Positions 22,649 to 34,289 of a stretch of DNA of 64,000 bases are shown piece by piece. The first letter of the stretch is position 1; every line of letters begins with the position of its first letter. Under the pieces are notes generated by a model that saw nothing but the letters and a program-made list of their open reading frames with translations, was not told the DNA's origin and made no database searches. Source of the stretch: Utricularia gibba (lineage: Eukaryota > Streptophyta > Magnoliopsida > Lamiales > Lentibulariaceae); NCBI GenBank assembly GCA_002189035.1, contig CM007991.1, positions 4,216,001 to 4,280,000 on the forward strand, read 5' to 3'. The position numbers were made by a program, and so were the translations under genes.

Positions 22649-25194
22649 TCAAAAATATGCCCTGTCCTTGTGCCACTTGTGCAGACACATTCTAGTGTTC
22701 ATGTCATAGTCCCAGAGTCCGGATTTCACCTGCCTCTCGAGCTTCAGCTTCCTGCCTCTAACCCAATTGTTGTGGATGATGAAGCTGCCTCTTTTCATGC
22801 ACGCTTTCCTGGTGCTCTTTTTCTCCCACAGCAGATCATGGGCACCGTTGGGAAACAGGTCTCTGTCCAGGAACTGGACTGTCACGTTCGTTTCAGGTTC
22901 CCAGCATCGATCATCGCCTACTCTGTAGATCCCATCTTCCCCACACAGTGTGTCGTAGAAACTCGGTTGCTCGGACCGATTCGATGCTGCTGCATGCTTC
23001 ACTACCCTTTCTAGTGCTCTTATGGTTTGATTATCAGAGTTGACGTAGTAGAAGCCTGAATTAAGGCGCCGGGGCTTGTTTATTGGCTCTGTCAGAGACA
23101 GGGGAACAGGAATCACCATCTTGTTCATGATGTCTAGATCAACTCGAATACTTTCAACTTTTGAAGACATACCTGTTCTGTTGTATTCATCAGATTGTGC
23201 CACCAGAACTGAAGGACCGAAGGAGGTAAGAAAGGGAAGCGGATTCTTGAACCAGTAAACATCCACATCACTCAATAGGACATTGTATCCAAGCTTTAGA
23301 ATGTGCAGAACCATTCTTGATTTGACTTTCGTTACTCTCTGAAAGCACTCCGTCCCAAAATGGCAGTCATCAAAGCTGATGTTGGCCGGAGAAGAAAAGC
23401 AGTTGATGACCGGCAGTCCCTGGCACCATGAATGCATGGCCCTTGAAGAGAAAGTATGAAGAAAAATCGAACAGAACTTTGAGTTGCAGAGGGAAGGTTA
23501 CCTGCAAAACGGCGAATTCATAGGTCTCATCGTCAAGGCTACACACCAGAAAGTTGAAAACTTTGAGGTGCCATAGTCTGCAAGCCCAGCTCATCATCAT
23601 ATCCTTATAACTGTATCCAGCAACTCCAAGAACAACTGTTTTATTTGAATCAGCAAGCATCGAAAGCAGAGACTCCAGGGAAAGAGAAGGCGATACTGAT
23701 TCATTCGATTGCAGCACCCCTTTGTTGGGAAAGCAACTTTCGATCCCTTCAAGAGGTTTCATAACATTCACACATTTCACTACCTTCCTTTTGGCTAGCG
23801 ACAATGAGATGCCCTCCCCCCTGAAGTTCTTTAACGCCTGTTGCTTCAAGGGATATGTAATGTTCCGGAGGGTGCTCACAAACAGATAGTCTCCATCACA
23901 CTCGAAGAACTTTAACAAATTCGAGTAGTTGATGCCGCGTAAGGAAAGCGATCCATAAACTCTTGCAAGTAGAGAATTGCCTGATGACTCCCAATTTCTT
24001 CTATTTCCAAGGTTGGTGAAACTGGAACTTCCCATCAAAACATCATCCCCTTCATCGACATCATGTATGTAGAAGCTTGAAATTACGAAGCTTGCATCGA
24101 CCACGAGCCTAAAATCAGAATCCAAAGCTTCACTAACAAGCCACTGGTTGTGAAACCCTTTCCCATACAAGAAGGGCGGGAGAACACCTCTGTGAAGTGG
24201 CACTTCTGCGTTGTTCCAAGCAATGAGCATTCTACCGGCACAGGATTTGGCAGAACCAAGATACTCCTGCAACTGATTTAAGAGGAGAGGATGTTAATGC
24301 TATGTGTTTCGTCCTGGGACAATGTGAACCGATGCCCTTCGTACCTTTCGAAATCCGACATGCTTACCATCATCTGCAAGCCAATGTTTTCCGTTAGAAT
24401 TTAAGTGAAAAGGGAAATGGGACAAATTTTGTGAGAGAGCAACAAGGAGCCAATCCTCATCGAGCTTGAGAGCATATTCCAAAGTGGTTACAAAATCAGA
24501 CAAGAGAACTGTGTCTGGATCAATCAATACAGAAACATCTGATGATGATGCCATAGATCTTGCAACCATGGAATGGAAAAATGGTGTGCCCAGAAACCTA
24601 ATTCACACAATTTCAGGCGTCTATTACTCAGAAACTGTCATGCTACAAACACGAAGCTGATACTAAACAACAGAACAATCATATAAATAGCACTTACGTG
24701 AAATCAATGTTGGTTTCGACAGAAACCCGAGGACCAAATGAATGAGCAAGCGAGAAAGCAGATGGATCACGGCTGAAGAGAACGACTTCAATATTTTCCG
24801 ACAGCCCAAGCCACGATTTCACCGCGAGAACTTGTCGATCGCCGATGACGCCAATAAAAGGTCTAGGTGCTGTAAAAATTGTAATCTTTTCGACAAAGGA
24901 CTTTTGAATACCATCACCAAGAACGCTCTGTTTGTTCATTTTGCCTTGTTCACTCATCGCGTCTGGTAGCATTTGAGTGCCATAGAACGAAACCCAGATT
25001 AAGAAAACCCCGCTAAACCACACCAAACAAAGACCACTCTGGAATACCTACACAAACAAAACAAGATCACACTCTCATAGCGATGCAACCAGAGAAAAAG
25101 TTCCAATCTGTGTTACCTTCTTTCTGCTTACATTCGACAGAAGGACGGAATACTGGGTTTCCATTTCCGCTTCCGCCACCGCAAACGTACACAT
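22649..25194 (-). CDS. Two-part nucleotide-diphospho-sugar transferase (PF03407, GT77-like C-terminal domain)
   Basis: A predicted Golgi type II glycosyltransferase of 738 residues; donor and acceptor are unknown. CDS is complement(join(22649..23419,23502..24266,24345..24597,24698..25047,25117..25194)), all GT-AG and in phase. Exon 1 encodes 26 residues (MCTFAVAEAE...) and joins to VFQSGLCLVWFSGVFLIW, a membrane anchor at about 31-48. The N-terminal half has LIDPDTVLLSDF (a DxD-like DPD at 169-171), and then AWNNAEVPLHRGVLPPF. The C-terminal half is the PF03407 domain: CSLDDETYEFAVLQGLPV, the DxD motif in LLSDVDVYWF (533-535), RRLNSGFYYV, and FIIHNNWVRGR. The exon 4/5 acceptor at 23421-23420 gives the family's LQGLPV. 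An upstream acceptor would leave the wrong frame. Confidence 0.88.
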
Positions 25195-25874
25195 GCCAAG
25201 AAGTCAACGCAATGAAATTAAGAAGATGCCATGAGCTAATGAATTCGAAGCTGCAAGTTAAGCTCTTCCAAGAATCAAGGTCAACTCCTCTAACAAACTT
25301 CATTCAGATGCCATGTACAAACCTGATTCTCTTCTGCAACAAAAAAAAAAAAAACCCAACTCCACACACACAGACTTGACTGGAGAAACTCGACCAGACC
25401 GACTCCCGCCTAACGCAAACATAAAATAAAATAAATAATAATTTCTCTGTCTTTTGTCTTTTTTTTTTTTAAAGTTGTTCCAGGAAATGGATCTTTATTT
25501 TTTAAATGCATAATTTTGAAAACTAACGCTGTAAGAAGATTCACACAATCAAGCGGTTTAATTGTAAGAAGACTCAGCCGTAGACCGCGAATTATGAGCA
25601 CATTTAAGGGAGCCGAATGAGAAACTGGGTAAAGAAAAACAAGCATCTTTGGCGTATTCTTAACAGCAACAGTTCCTGGGGCATTCCTGAGGAGTGATGG
25701 GAGCCCAAGAGGTTCTGTTCCAGCAACGATCTTCTATACTGATGGAATGGATGGCAGTGGTGAAAACTTTGATGCTGCTCCCTCTGCTACACAAACCAGC
25801 GATTTTCAGCTAGAAATGCTCACCCCCAAAGCGTTTGAGAGGCAGCGTGAATGGAAAAAATGCGCAGCATGCCT
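25195..25874. other. Region between glycosyltransferase start and RS-protein gene end
   Basis: 680 bases between two minus-strand genes. It holds the upstream region of the glycosyltransferase and the 3' untranslated DNA of the RS gene. A plus-strand 121-codon frame over 25,747-26,112 overlaps the last RS exons and is a shadow. Confidence 0.6.
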
Positions 25875-28800
25875 TCAGTGTCGCCTCCGTCGCACGGGTG
25901 AAATTGATCTTGATGGCGATCTCTTCCCCCTGCAACAAGCGCCAATGTTTATACGAATGTACAGAGAAAGGTGCAAAAAGAAAAAGGACAGTGACAAGGC
26001 AGGAAAGTTTGTCACCCGGGCTGGAAACAGAGAAGTTAATGTTGGAGAAATCACATGGATGGAAGAATTTACCTCGTGGCCTCCAGAGAATAGGGGGAAT
26101 GCCGGCGCTTAGAGTGCCTGCTATGAGCAGATGGCGAAACATGTCTAAAACAAAAGTTGCATTCTAGGCTAGTAAGCGAGAATCCCAGATGGATGGATAC
26201 ACTAGCATGGCAGGCCATACCAATCAACCATGTAGAAAAAACGTTTTCCTTGAACAATGTTTATCAGAATATGCCCATAAATATGCTCATGTTTTCAAAA
26301 AGCTAAAGGCTAAAACACAGCAGTGTCATCTAACATTGCACTAAAATAACGTTCAAGGGAGTATAATACCTTTTCCTTGACCTGATTGGAGATGGAGACT
26401 TGTCTCTTCTTGAGCGATACGGTTTCCTGTCAATAACATGCATCATTAGAAGCCGGACCACAAAAATGGGGATTTGGCCCAAAGTCTGGACTTTTAGTAT
26501 AATGTAACTATTCAGTGGACGTGAAACACCTTTTAGAATAACCGGATCCTCCTGACGACTCATCACTAGATTCATTTACACGACTCGTTCTTGAATAATC
26601 CTTGGCCCCTCTACCTCTATGTTTACCGTATTCCATCTTTTCGTCTGCCTTGTCACCTTTACCTTCCGTAGAACTTCTTTTTGTGCCTCGGATGCCAATC
26701 TTGTCTTCCTTTTCAGCATAAGGAGACTCGGTTCTCCTTGATCCTGACTTCATCAACTTTTCACTAGTTCTACCTTTATCCTTTCCTTTTCCCCTGGAAA
26801 TGTCATGGTAGTCTTCGGTTTTTTTATCACGCCTATGGCGTTCTTCATCTCCCTTGTTGCATGCCGCTCCTTCCCGACCTTCAACATCCTCCTCTTTCTC
26901 GATGAAGTCTTTTATGTCTCGGCTCTTGCCATCAAATCTTTCAGAGCTTGATTTCAGTTGAGAATCATTCCCTAGGCCACCGTTTCTCTCAAAAGACTTC
27001 TCATAAAACTTTGACTCTTCAATTCTATCATCTGATGGCCTCCCGGAAAAACTTGGGTCATCACCAGGTGCTGACTGCTCAACTTCAATATTATTTTTAA
27101 CTTTTGCAATTAAAGAACCGTGATCTTTATTTGCACCAAGTGGTGTTTTTTGACCAGTGCTGCCACCATCCAGACCTGAAAAATCCGTTCCTTCAGGTTT
27201 TACTCCACTGAAACCACCATTTTCCATGGCAAGTTTGCTTGAGGACATTTCAGGCCGTTTCAGCTCATTTTTACTTTCACCATCTTCATCTGATGCATAA
27301 CTAGCTAACCCCAGAACATCCTCGCCAGAGCTAGAGCTGGATTTATCAACATCATCCTCATTAACAATGCCCTTGTATTTTGCTGGAAACAGAACCTTGA
27401 CAGACGCCTTTGATGCTGAAACAGACAGAGTAGATGGCAGAGTTTGGTGTTGTAGTAGATCAGCATCTCCACGACCTTGAGGAAAAGAAAGGACATAAAA
27501 TTATAAATAGGTCATCGTACAACAGACAGTATCATCCCCTTGACAAGTTTAAAACCGTGTCAACAAGATTTTCAGGCGAGGAGGGGGGTGTTGTTAAATA
27601 ACCTTCAGAGGAGACATCGTCTTCTCCCAAAACCTTAGAGGCTATTTCCTCAAACAGTTCGTCTGTGACCTGCCAGAAAATAATTTTAATGCATTTCCAA
27701 GAATACTCATAGTTGATTATCATTGACGCAGGTGCAACCTTCAAAAGAACTTCAGTTAGAATGCGTTTTATTTCCTTACTCATAGCAGCTGTCATAATGG
27801 CCTCCGTTGCTACCTAAAAAACCAATAGTGATGAGCACATAATCAGCAATGCCAACAAGCAGTCAACTTGAACAAAAGTACAGAAGAACAGCAGATATTT
27901 GCAACAGGTTGTACGAAGGGAACATAGAATTAGTCACACGGATGGAGGGAAGTCACCTCATCATCCCCATCTTCAACGGATCTTGAAGAATCGATGCTCC
28001 TGCTATCTGCTTGATCTCTACTCCTAGAATATGCATCATCACCATCAGCCTCAAGGGATGGCGAGTCAATCTTGTCAATATCTTGAGCAGAAGTAGCAAG
28101 ACTTGCTTTCTTTTTAATAATTTCTTCCCTAAGCCAATTAGGCACTGGAGCCTGCAGTCACACCATATGTTTTAGCATTAAGGACTTGAACAGATTCAAA
28201 CCTGGAAATTATTCATAACTAACTTTTTTTGGTCTCTCAGAAACACCATATGCATCACCCGAAAAAGATGTAAGATGTGGCAGAACAGAAGAGGAAGCAC
28301 CAAGCGTGGCACCGATCATTGGTAAAGTTGACTGGAAGCCAGGTCCTGCAGGAAAAATTGGAGCTGAAGGTCCAGAAGGTGGAGGAACCACCATTGGATC
28401 ACCCTAAGATGTGAGAAGGAAATCAAGTTATGTGACGAACCAAAAAAATATAAAATTCAAAATCAATTTTATGCTGAGAAAAAAAAAAACCTGATGAGAC
28501 CCTGATGGGATTGGGGGAGGAATTGGTGCGTAAATAGGTGCAGGCGCAGGTGCAGGTAACCAGGAAAAATTTGGACCGATATGCAAACCAGGATCTGATA
28601 CAATCATACTTGTATTATGATTGAAACGAGGTGAGAAATTCAAGGGTTGATTGCTCAGCTCTGCCATAGAATCTGCTCGACCACCTAGTATTTGTGGGTT
28701 CTCCACCCACCCAGGTCCGCCATTGGCAAACTGCTGATACTGAGTGTCATGATGCGTATGAGAAGAAACTGGCATAGAGGAAGAGCCATTGATCGGTTCA

Positions 28801-30231
28801 AATCCCTCACCTGTCTCTCCAGTTCCTGAAATAAAAATACAGAGTCAGGAACTTTATAGTGATGCAAAAAATTGTTCCACCATTTTATAATCAAAAAGTT
28901 ATGACATTAAGAAAACCTCCAGACAACAAAAGATGATCATCTACCAAAATGTCAGTCAGAGAAAAATGATAGCACTTGGTTAGTGAAAAACCAGTGTAAC
29001 ATCAATTAACTAATCAAGTTTTTACCTGCAAGAGAAGAATAACTAGAAGGTACCTCCTGCAGATGAACATTTTGGATTTTGGATGATTTCTCGTCCAGTG
29101 GTGATAACGCTGAATCGCTAGGTTGGTTTCTGTTCATAGAAGAAAATGGAACGGTTGATTCAGCTGAGCGAGAGTGTTGAGAAGCTTGCAGCTGGCCTTC
29201 GCTCATCTCTGTTTGTGATCCTGTTGGATGTTGTTGATAGTTTGACGGAGGACCTACTGGCTTGTGCATTTCAGAATGTTGAGGATCATGGCTCTGAGAA
29301 TAATGGTCTCGGTGGTTATTCTGATCTTGATTTCCTCCAGAGGGTGGCAAATGTGATAAAGGGAGCTGACTCTCTGCAGTTGCTGCAGCAGCCCAAGCTC
29401 TTGCTTTTGCTTCCCAGTCTTCCACATTATTATTCGCTGCACAGAAAGAAAATTTAAGAAGGCAGTGACATGTGAAAGAAGAAACACCGAATGCATACGA
29501 GTGAAGATGTTAAGAATCACAAATGATGTCGTAGATGCCTCAGTGACATACATATATTGAACAGAGTGAGTTTTTGAGTGCAAGAAAATTGGACATCAAG
29601 TTGTGGGAGGGAAAAAAACAAGCATATAATGAAGATGTGTATTAAAAAAAAAAACTAGTTCCGAAAAAAAAAAACAAGGAAAAAATAACGCGTACAACTT
29701 AAATATAATTTCAAACTCTCGAGAGAACATAAAATTACAAACTAACTTGTATTCTGTGGATGACTCCATCTTGCAGTCCCTGAATCCTACACGACCCCAG
29801 TGTACAAAAATAAGTATGGAGAAAGTGCAGAATACCGTAAGGCAGCAAAAATCCATCTTCAGCGTAAGCTCAACCAAGAAATTAAAGTACCTGCAAGTAA
29901 GAATGAGAGAAATGACCCGGCCTCGGAGGAAGCTGATTCGGTTGTGGATAGTGAGGGTGCTGGGGGTAGGGAACATGGTGCGAAGTATAGGAAATCGGCT
30001 GTTGCGCAGTATAAGGTGGAAGCTGCTGCTGAGGCGGGGCCACTGCGGCGGCGGAAGTGGAGCAGTTGGCCGTTGAAAATGAAATTGCGGGGCAGAATAG
30101 GGCCAGGGATGGCTCGCCGGTGGTGGAGGCATTAGAGGGGCCGGCGGTACCTGGTAAGCATCCGACCCTGGCGGCGGCGGTTGCGGCTGTGGCGGCGGCC
30201 ACATGTAACCACGCGGTCGCTGGTACTCCAT
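25875..30231 (-). CDS. Pro-rich, RS-rich nuclear protein, probable RNA-processing role
   Basis: Twelve exons assembled by hand: complement(join(25875..25929,26073..26120,26370..26426,26530..27475,27603..27669,27739..27813,27957..28151,28224..28403,28491..28825,29026..29436,29747..29786,29891..30231)). All borders are GT-AG and all phases agree, except inside exon 1, where one base is short (see the pseudo-frameshift entry). With the frame kept, the product would be about 916 residues. The N-terminus is Pro-rich (MEYQRPRGYMWPPPQ), then VEDWEAKARAWA, PNWLREEIIKKK, IKRILTEVLLKVTDELFEE and VLGLASYASDEDGE. The C-terminal third is charged and ends with Arg/Ser repeats (KRSPSRSISPVRRRRH). I recognise it as a conserved plant protein of unnamed type. 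RS tails suggest splicing or nuclear-speckle association, an inference. Confidence 0.85.
30036..30039 (-). other. One-base frame break in exon 1 of the RS gene
   Basis: On the minus strand exon 1 reads in one frame up to PLPPPQW, and the continuing Pro/Gln-rich protein (APPQQQLPPYTAQQP) lies in another frame. The switch falls at a run of four C (four G on the plus strand). A fifth C would join the frames. Exon 1 is 341 nt long, one short of the phase required by the other eleven exons. This fits a base-call error in a homopolymer or a real frameshift allele. Confidence 0.75.
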
Positions 30232-31099
30232 TTTCTGATATCGCGAGAAGAAACAACCCGATCTGGGGAAAGCCCTCTGTTCTTCAATTTCGTCAACGAA
30301 ATTTGCAATTGGAAACCCGACGAAACAACGGGAAAAAAAATTAAAAAAAATCAAAGAAATTCATATGGCCCATTTACTCTCAGAGATGGGCCTGGGCCCT
30401 GGAGAGCCAAGTGGACAGGGTTCAATTGAATACATTACCCAACACAAATAATTCAAATATTATTAATTCGTTTGTTTTTTTTAATAGGCAAATGAATCAA
30501 ACTCATGATACCAAGCAACTACATTTGATGTTGGTTGACAATCTCCTTATGAAAATTGACTTTGGATTTTTAAATACATCTTTTCCCAATTTAAAAAATA
30601 TAAGTACATCATATCATTGTGTCTACAATTCACAAATAGTATAGTTATTTTTGATGCCCTTAACAATTTTTTATTCAATAATCATATTTATCAAATAATT
30701 GTTTTGTAGGTAATATATTAGATTTTGGTAAAAAAAAATCAAGGGATGGCACAATTATTTATGTATATATTTTAACTATAATAACTTAAACCAAACATGT
30801 CACGAACTAAAAAACTATCACATATTTGTAGTAAATATTAAAACTATCACAAAGAAAAATATGAAAAATCATTATGATAATTTTTTGTATTGCAATAACC
30901 ATTTTTATAGTACATATCTATTTATATATACATAAATGGTCCAAAATTAAAACTCCATTATAGTACATATCTATTTATATATGACAATAGCCAATTAATG
31001 AAGCTCAAAAGTAAATCACATTATATACTATTTTCAAACTTTAGTAATTTTTATGAGATTTATATAGTTTCTCTCTTTTTTTTTAATATCTATTCTCTC
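30232..31099. other. AT-rich intergenic region
   Basis: The first few hundred bases are the RS gene's upstream region. No gene is seen further on. A 24-bp phrase occurs twice, starting at 30,906 and 30,959. Confidence 0.5.
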
Positions 31100-32960
31100 A
31101 AGTACAATAGGAGAAATATCATATAATTCCAACTTCGTAATTCCATTGATTTATTTCATAACTTGACATTTTCTTATGATTTAATTGACAACGAACTATT
31201 CTAATTCCTTGTTTTTCAAAGGAAACCTTATAAAAAGCAGAGATATCAAATGTTTCATAAAAATATCAATAAGCTAAGATATTTAACAAACTAACGAATA
31301 AGAAAACCAAACTTTTGTTATTCACATACGATGTGATAGTCAATTTCAAAAAGTTTAATCTATTCATGAAAAATTGGTGCAATGTGAATCACAATTTGAT
31401 TATCATAATGTAATCTTATAATACACAACTCAATCATTTGACCTCAATAATATCAATACCTAAATTACAATTTTTTTCCCTCAATATACTTTGGCAACCA
31501 CTTGGGACTTACACCAGCAAACTACCATGAAAGTTGATTTTAATACAATAAACTCATTTGTAATTAATGAGTTTACAATCTATTGAAAATAACACAACAT
31601 TCCACATATTATTTTTCCTTTAGATAATTAATTCTTCCATCATGACTAGTTTCCATTCTTTTTTATCTCAAGCCTAAGCATGACACTTGACTAAAAATGT
31701 AATGGAAGATAAGATGTGAAACTAAATAATAGTTGAAAGTGTAATATGCTTCAAAATCATCATGATAAACAACTAAACTCAAGTATAGATTAAGTGAATT
31801 GCTCATAACATATCTAAAAATTTCAAGATTTGCTTTTGGTGCATCACCACATGTATTTTCTTAAAAACCTAAAGCTTTCATAATTTATTGTTGAATAAAT
31901 TATTGACACAAAAACCTATTCAACTTTGTTGATGAACATAGCCACTAAAAAGCTAAAAATATTCTTCTTTGGAGTTAATTGCAAGAAACCAATCTTATAA
32001 ATCAATATCAAGAACATTAAAGCAAGTTTTTGCTATGTATCATTTATCCTTATATTTTGTACAATAATTATTCTTCTTATACACAAATAAATTTTTCCCC
32101 TTATTTGCTTTGAAAGTCTTTTGCAATAAGTCTTACATAAGTCAATTTGTTGTTAATACAAATAATAGCTTCACTATATCAAACATTGCAATTGGTGAGA
32201 ATACTTCATTATAATTTATTGCATGAATTTTAAAGTATTCTTTTGCTATGAGTCTTGACTTTTTTTTGATGAAAGTTCTATTTGAGTTGAATTTCTTTTT
32301 GTAGATCCATTTTAAATCTACAATTTCGATACTTGGATCAGTTGACCTATAAATAAACTCCTAAATATATTTTTTTTTCAATATAGTGCATCTTACTGTT
32401 TATGGATATTCTCCATCCCTCATGTTTTTTGACTTCAACATAGGTCTTGGGATCGAATTCTGCCAGACATAAAAAAACATCAATTTTCAACATCATTGTT
32501 CGTTCAATTGTTTATTCTTCATCTTGCGCAACATCAGTTAAAGATCTAGTATTTTTTATCCTCTTTCTTCTCTTTAATAATCAATCATATTTTCTCTATT
32601 TATGTTTGAGATGTCTATATTTTCTGTAGTTTCTTGAGATATGGTTGTCATTTGGGTAAGTCTCCCTTGTGTCATTGACATCAAGAGATGCACCTTACTG
32701 ATTTTCTTTTTATAGTGTATGTTGAGACTAGTTAGATATAAGTGGGACATGATTATCAGATACTATGATTATCTTTCAACATTTGCTCCAAAAATATTTG
32801 TCATTGCTCCTCAATAATTTCATTTGATAGCATCAACTTCATGGTAGAAGGATTATTAATTATACTTATAGAGAAGTTGTTATTCCAAGAGTATTCTTGC
32901 AATTGAGGTACTTTTCCATACCACACCTCATATGGCGTCTTACTTTTGCATATGCCCGCT
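31100..32960 (-). pseudogene. Decayed Copia retrotransposon A, 3' half (integrase end, RT, RNase H)
   Basis: On the minus strand, read from 32,960 leftwards: KTPYEVWYGKVPQL (end of integrase region), DPKTYVEVKKHEGW near 32,450, then RT segments WIYKKKF and YNEVFSPIAMFDIVKLL near 32,300-32,180, and YDNQIVIHIAPIFHE (RNase H end) near 31,410-31,360. The order is canonical for Copia pol. Many stops and shifts make it non-functional. LTRs were not identified. Its integrase region is interrupted by a plus-strand Copia fragment; the 5' part continues beyond 34,680. Confidence 0.75.
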
Positions 32961-34285
32961 TAGATACAATCAAACTGATAATAGCATATGCAATGTGCCA
33001 AGGATGGAACCTACACCATCTAGATATTAAAAGTACATTTCTGGATGGAGAATTAATCGAAGATATATATGTTCAATGCCCACCAGGTTTCAGTCTAAAG
33101 AATGGATGTAACAAGGTTCTAAAACTACAAAAGGTTCTCTATGGCTTAAAAAGGGTGTCAAAAGTATGGTACACTAACATTGATGCCTTTATCATACAAA
33201 TGGGCTATACTCGTAGCAAGAATGACACGTTGCTCTATATCCTCGATACTGAAGTAGAAAGATCTATAATCTCTATATGTGAATGATATTATTCTTACTA
33301 GAAATGATGAAGATCTCATAGCGGAACAAAAACAGAAGCTGAAGGAAAAATTTGAACTAATAAATTTGGGACTAGCACAGCATGTTCATGGACTCGAAAT
33401 CCTTCAAGAGCCAAACTACATTTTTCTTAGTCAAATGAAGTACACAGAGGACTTGATGCAAAAAATTGAAATGAATGCATCAAGAGAAGCATGTACTCCT
33501 TTCTCCCCTTACTTGAAACATAAAGCTAATGCAAGCCTAAAATCGATGGACTTGGAAAAATTAAATCCCTTATAGAATCAAAAGAAAACAGTTGAAATAC
33601 AAGAGTATCAACAGATAGTTGAAACATGACTCTCCCTTACAGCCATTCGACCCGATATTACATTTGATGTCAGTTACCTGTCCAGGTTTATGCATGCTCA
33701 TCTATCTTTACATCTTAAAATTGCGAAGCAAATATTCAGATATTTAAATTCTACTAAATCTATGGGACTGCATTTCAAAAAATATACTAACCCCTCTCTT
33801 CAAGGATTTGTAGATTCTGATTTTGCAGGGGATGACTTTGAGTTAAACATCACCATTGGATATGTCTTTACATTGGGATCAGCCTCCTTCTAGAATAGTA
33901 GAAAATAGGATTTAATAACACAATCATCCGCCGAAGCAGAGTATATAGCAGGGGCAACAACTGCAAATCATGCACAATGGATTCTTAAATTATGTGAAGA
34001 CTTAAGATCAACATTCATAAGCCTCTAATTTTGAAGATAGACAACAAATCCACAATAAGTATAGCTCAAAAGCCAATGATGTTTGTGAAGAACAAACATA
34101 TCAAAATTAAATACTATGTACTCAGAGATTACATAAAGGAGGAAAGCATTAAGCTGGAATATATACCTATAGACTTACAAACTGCTGATATCCTCACGAA
34201 GACATTGTTTCCCAAGCAATTTGCCCAAATCTGCGAAATGTTAGGGTTGCGTAGAAACCCAACTGATGTCGCAATTGTACCTTAG
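32945..34285 (+). pseudogene. Copia retrotransposon B fragment (RT and RNase H)
   Basis: Plus-strand Copia pol, lacking gag, protease and integrase. RT begins at ARLDTIKLIIAYA and runs through HHLDIKSTFLDGELIEDIYV and LQKVLYGLKRVSKVWY. The catalytic YVDD motif reads YVND near 33,275. A frameshift at about 33,270-33,290 and a stop near 33,575 break it. RNase H follows (VDSDFAGDD), a stop at about 33,893, then SSAEAEYIAGA, and the end at IPIDLQTADILTKTLF. No LTR or primer site was recognised on either side. It lies inside Copia A. Confidence 0.8.
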
Positions 34286-34289
34286 ATTT

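Noticed and set aside
23420-23501. Continuation of the glycosyltransferase frame through 23,370
   Set aside because: The readable extension is an intron. An AG acceptor before GGACTG restores the conserved LQGLPV join.
25747-26112. 121-codon plus-strand frame
   Set aside because: It overlaps the last two RS-gene exons, which have good splice borders and an Arg/Ser tail ending in a stop. The plus frame shows no family feature.
27532-27602. Continuation of RS exon 8 through YLTTPPSSPENLVDT
   Set aside because: The open frame looks plausible, but it leads to a stop without a usable donor in the right phase. The GAAG|GTTATT donor joins in phase to the next exon.
29747-30344. Plus-strand frames opposite the Pro-rich exon
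   Set aside because: They are shadows of the GC-rich Pro codons of the RS gene.
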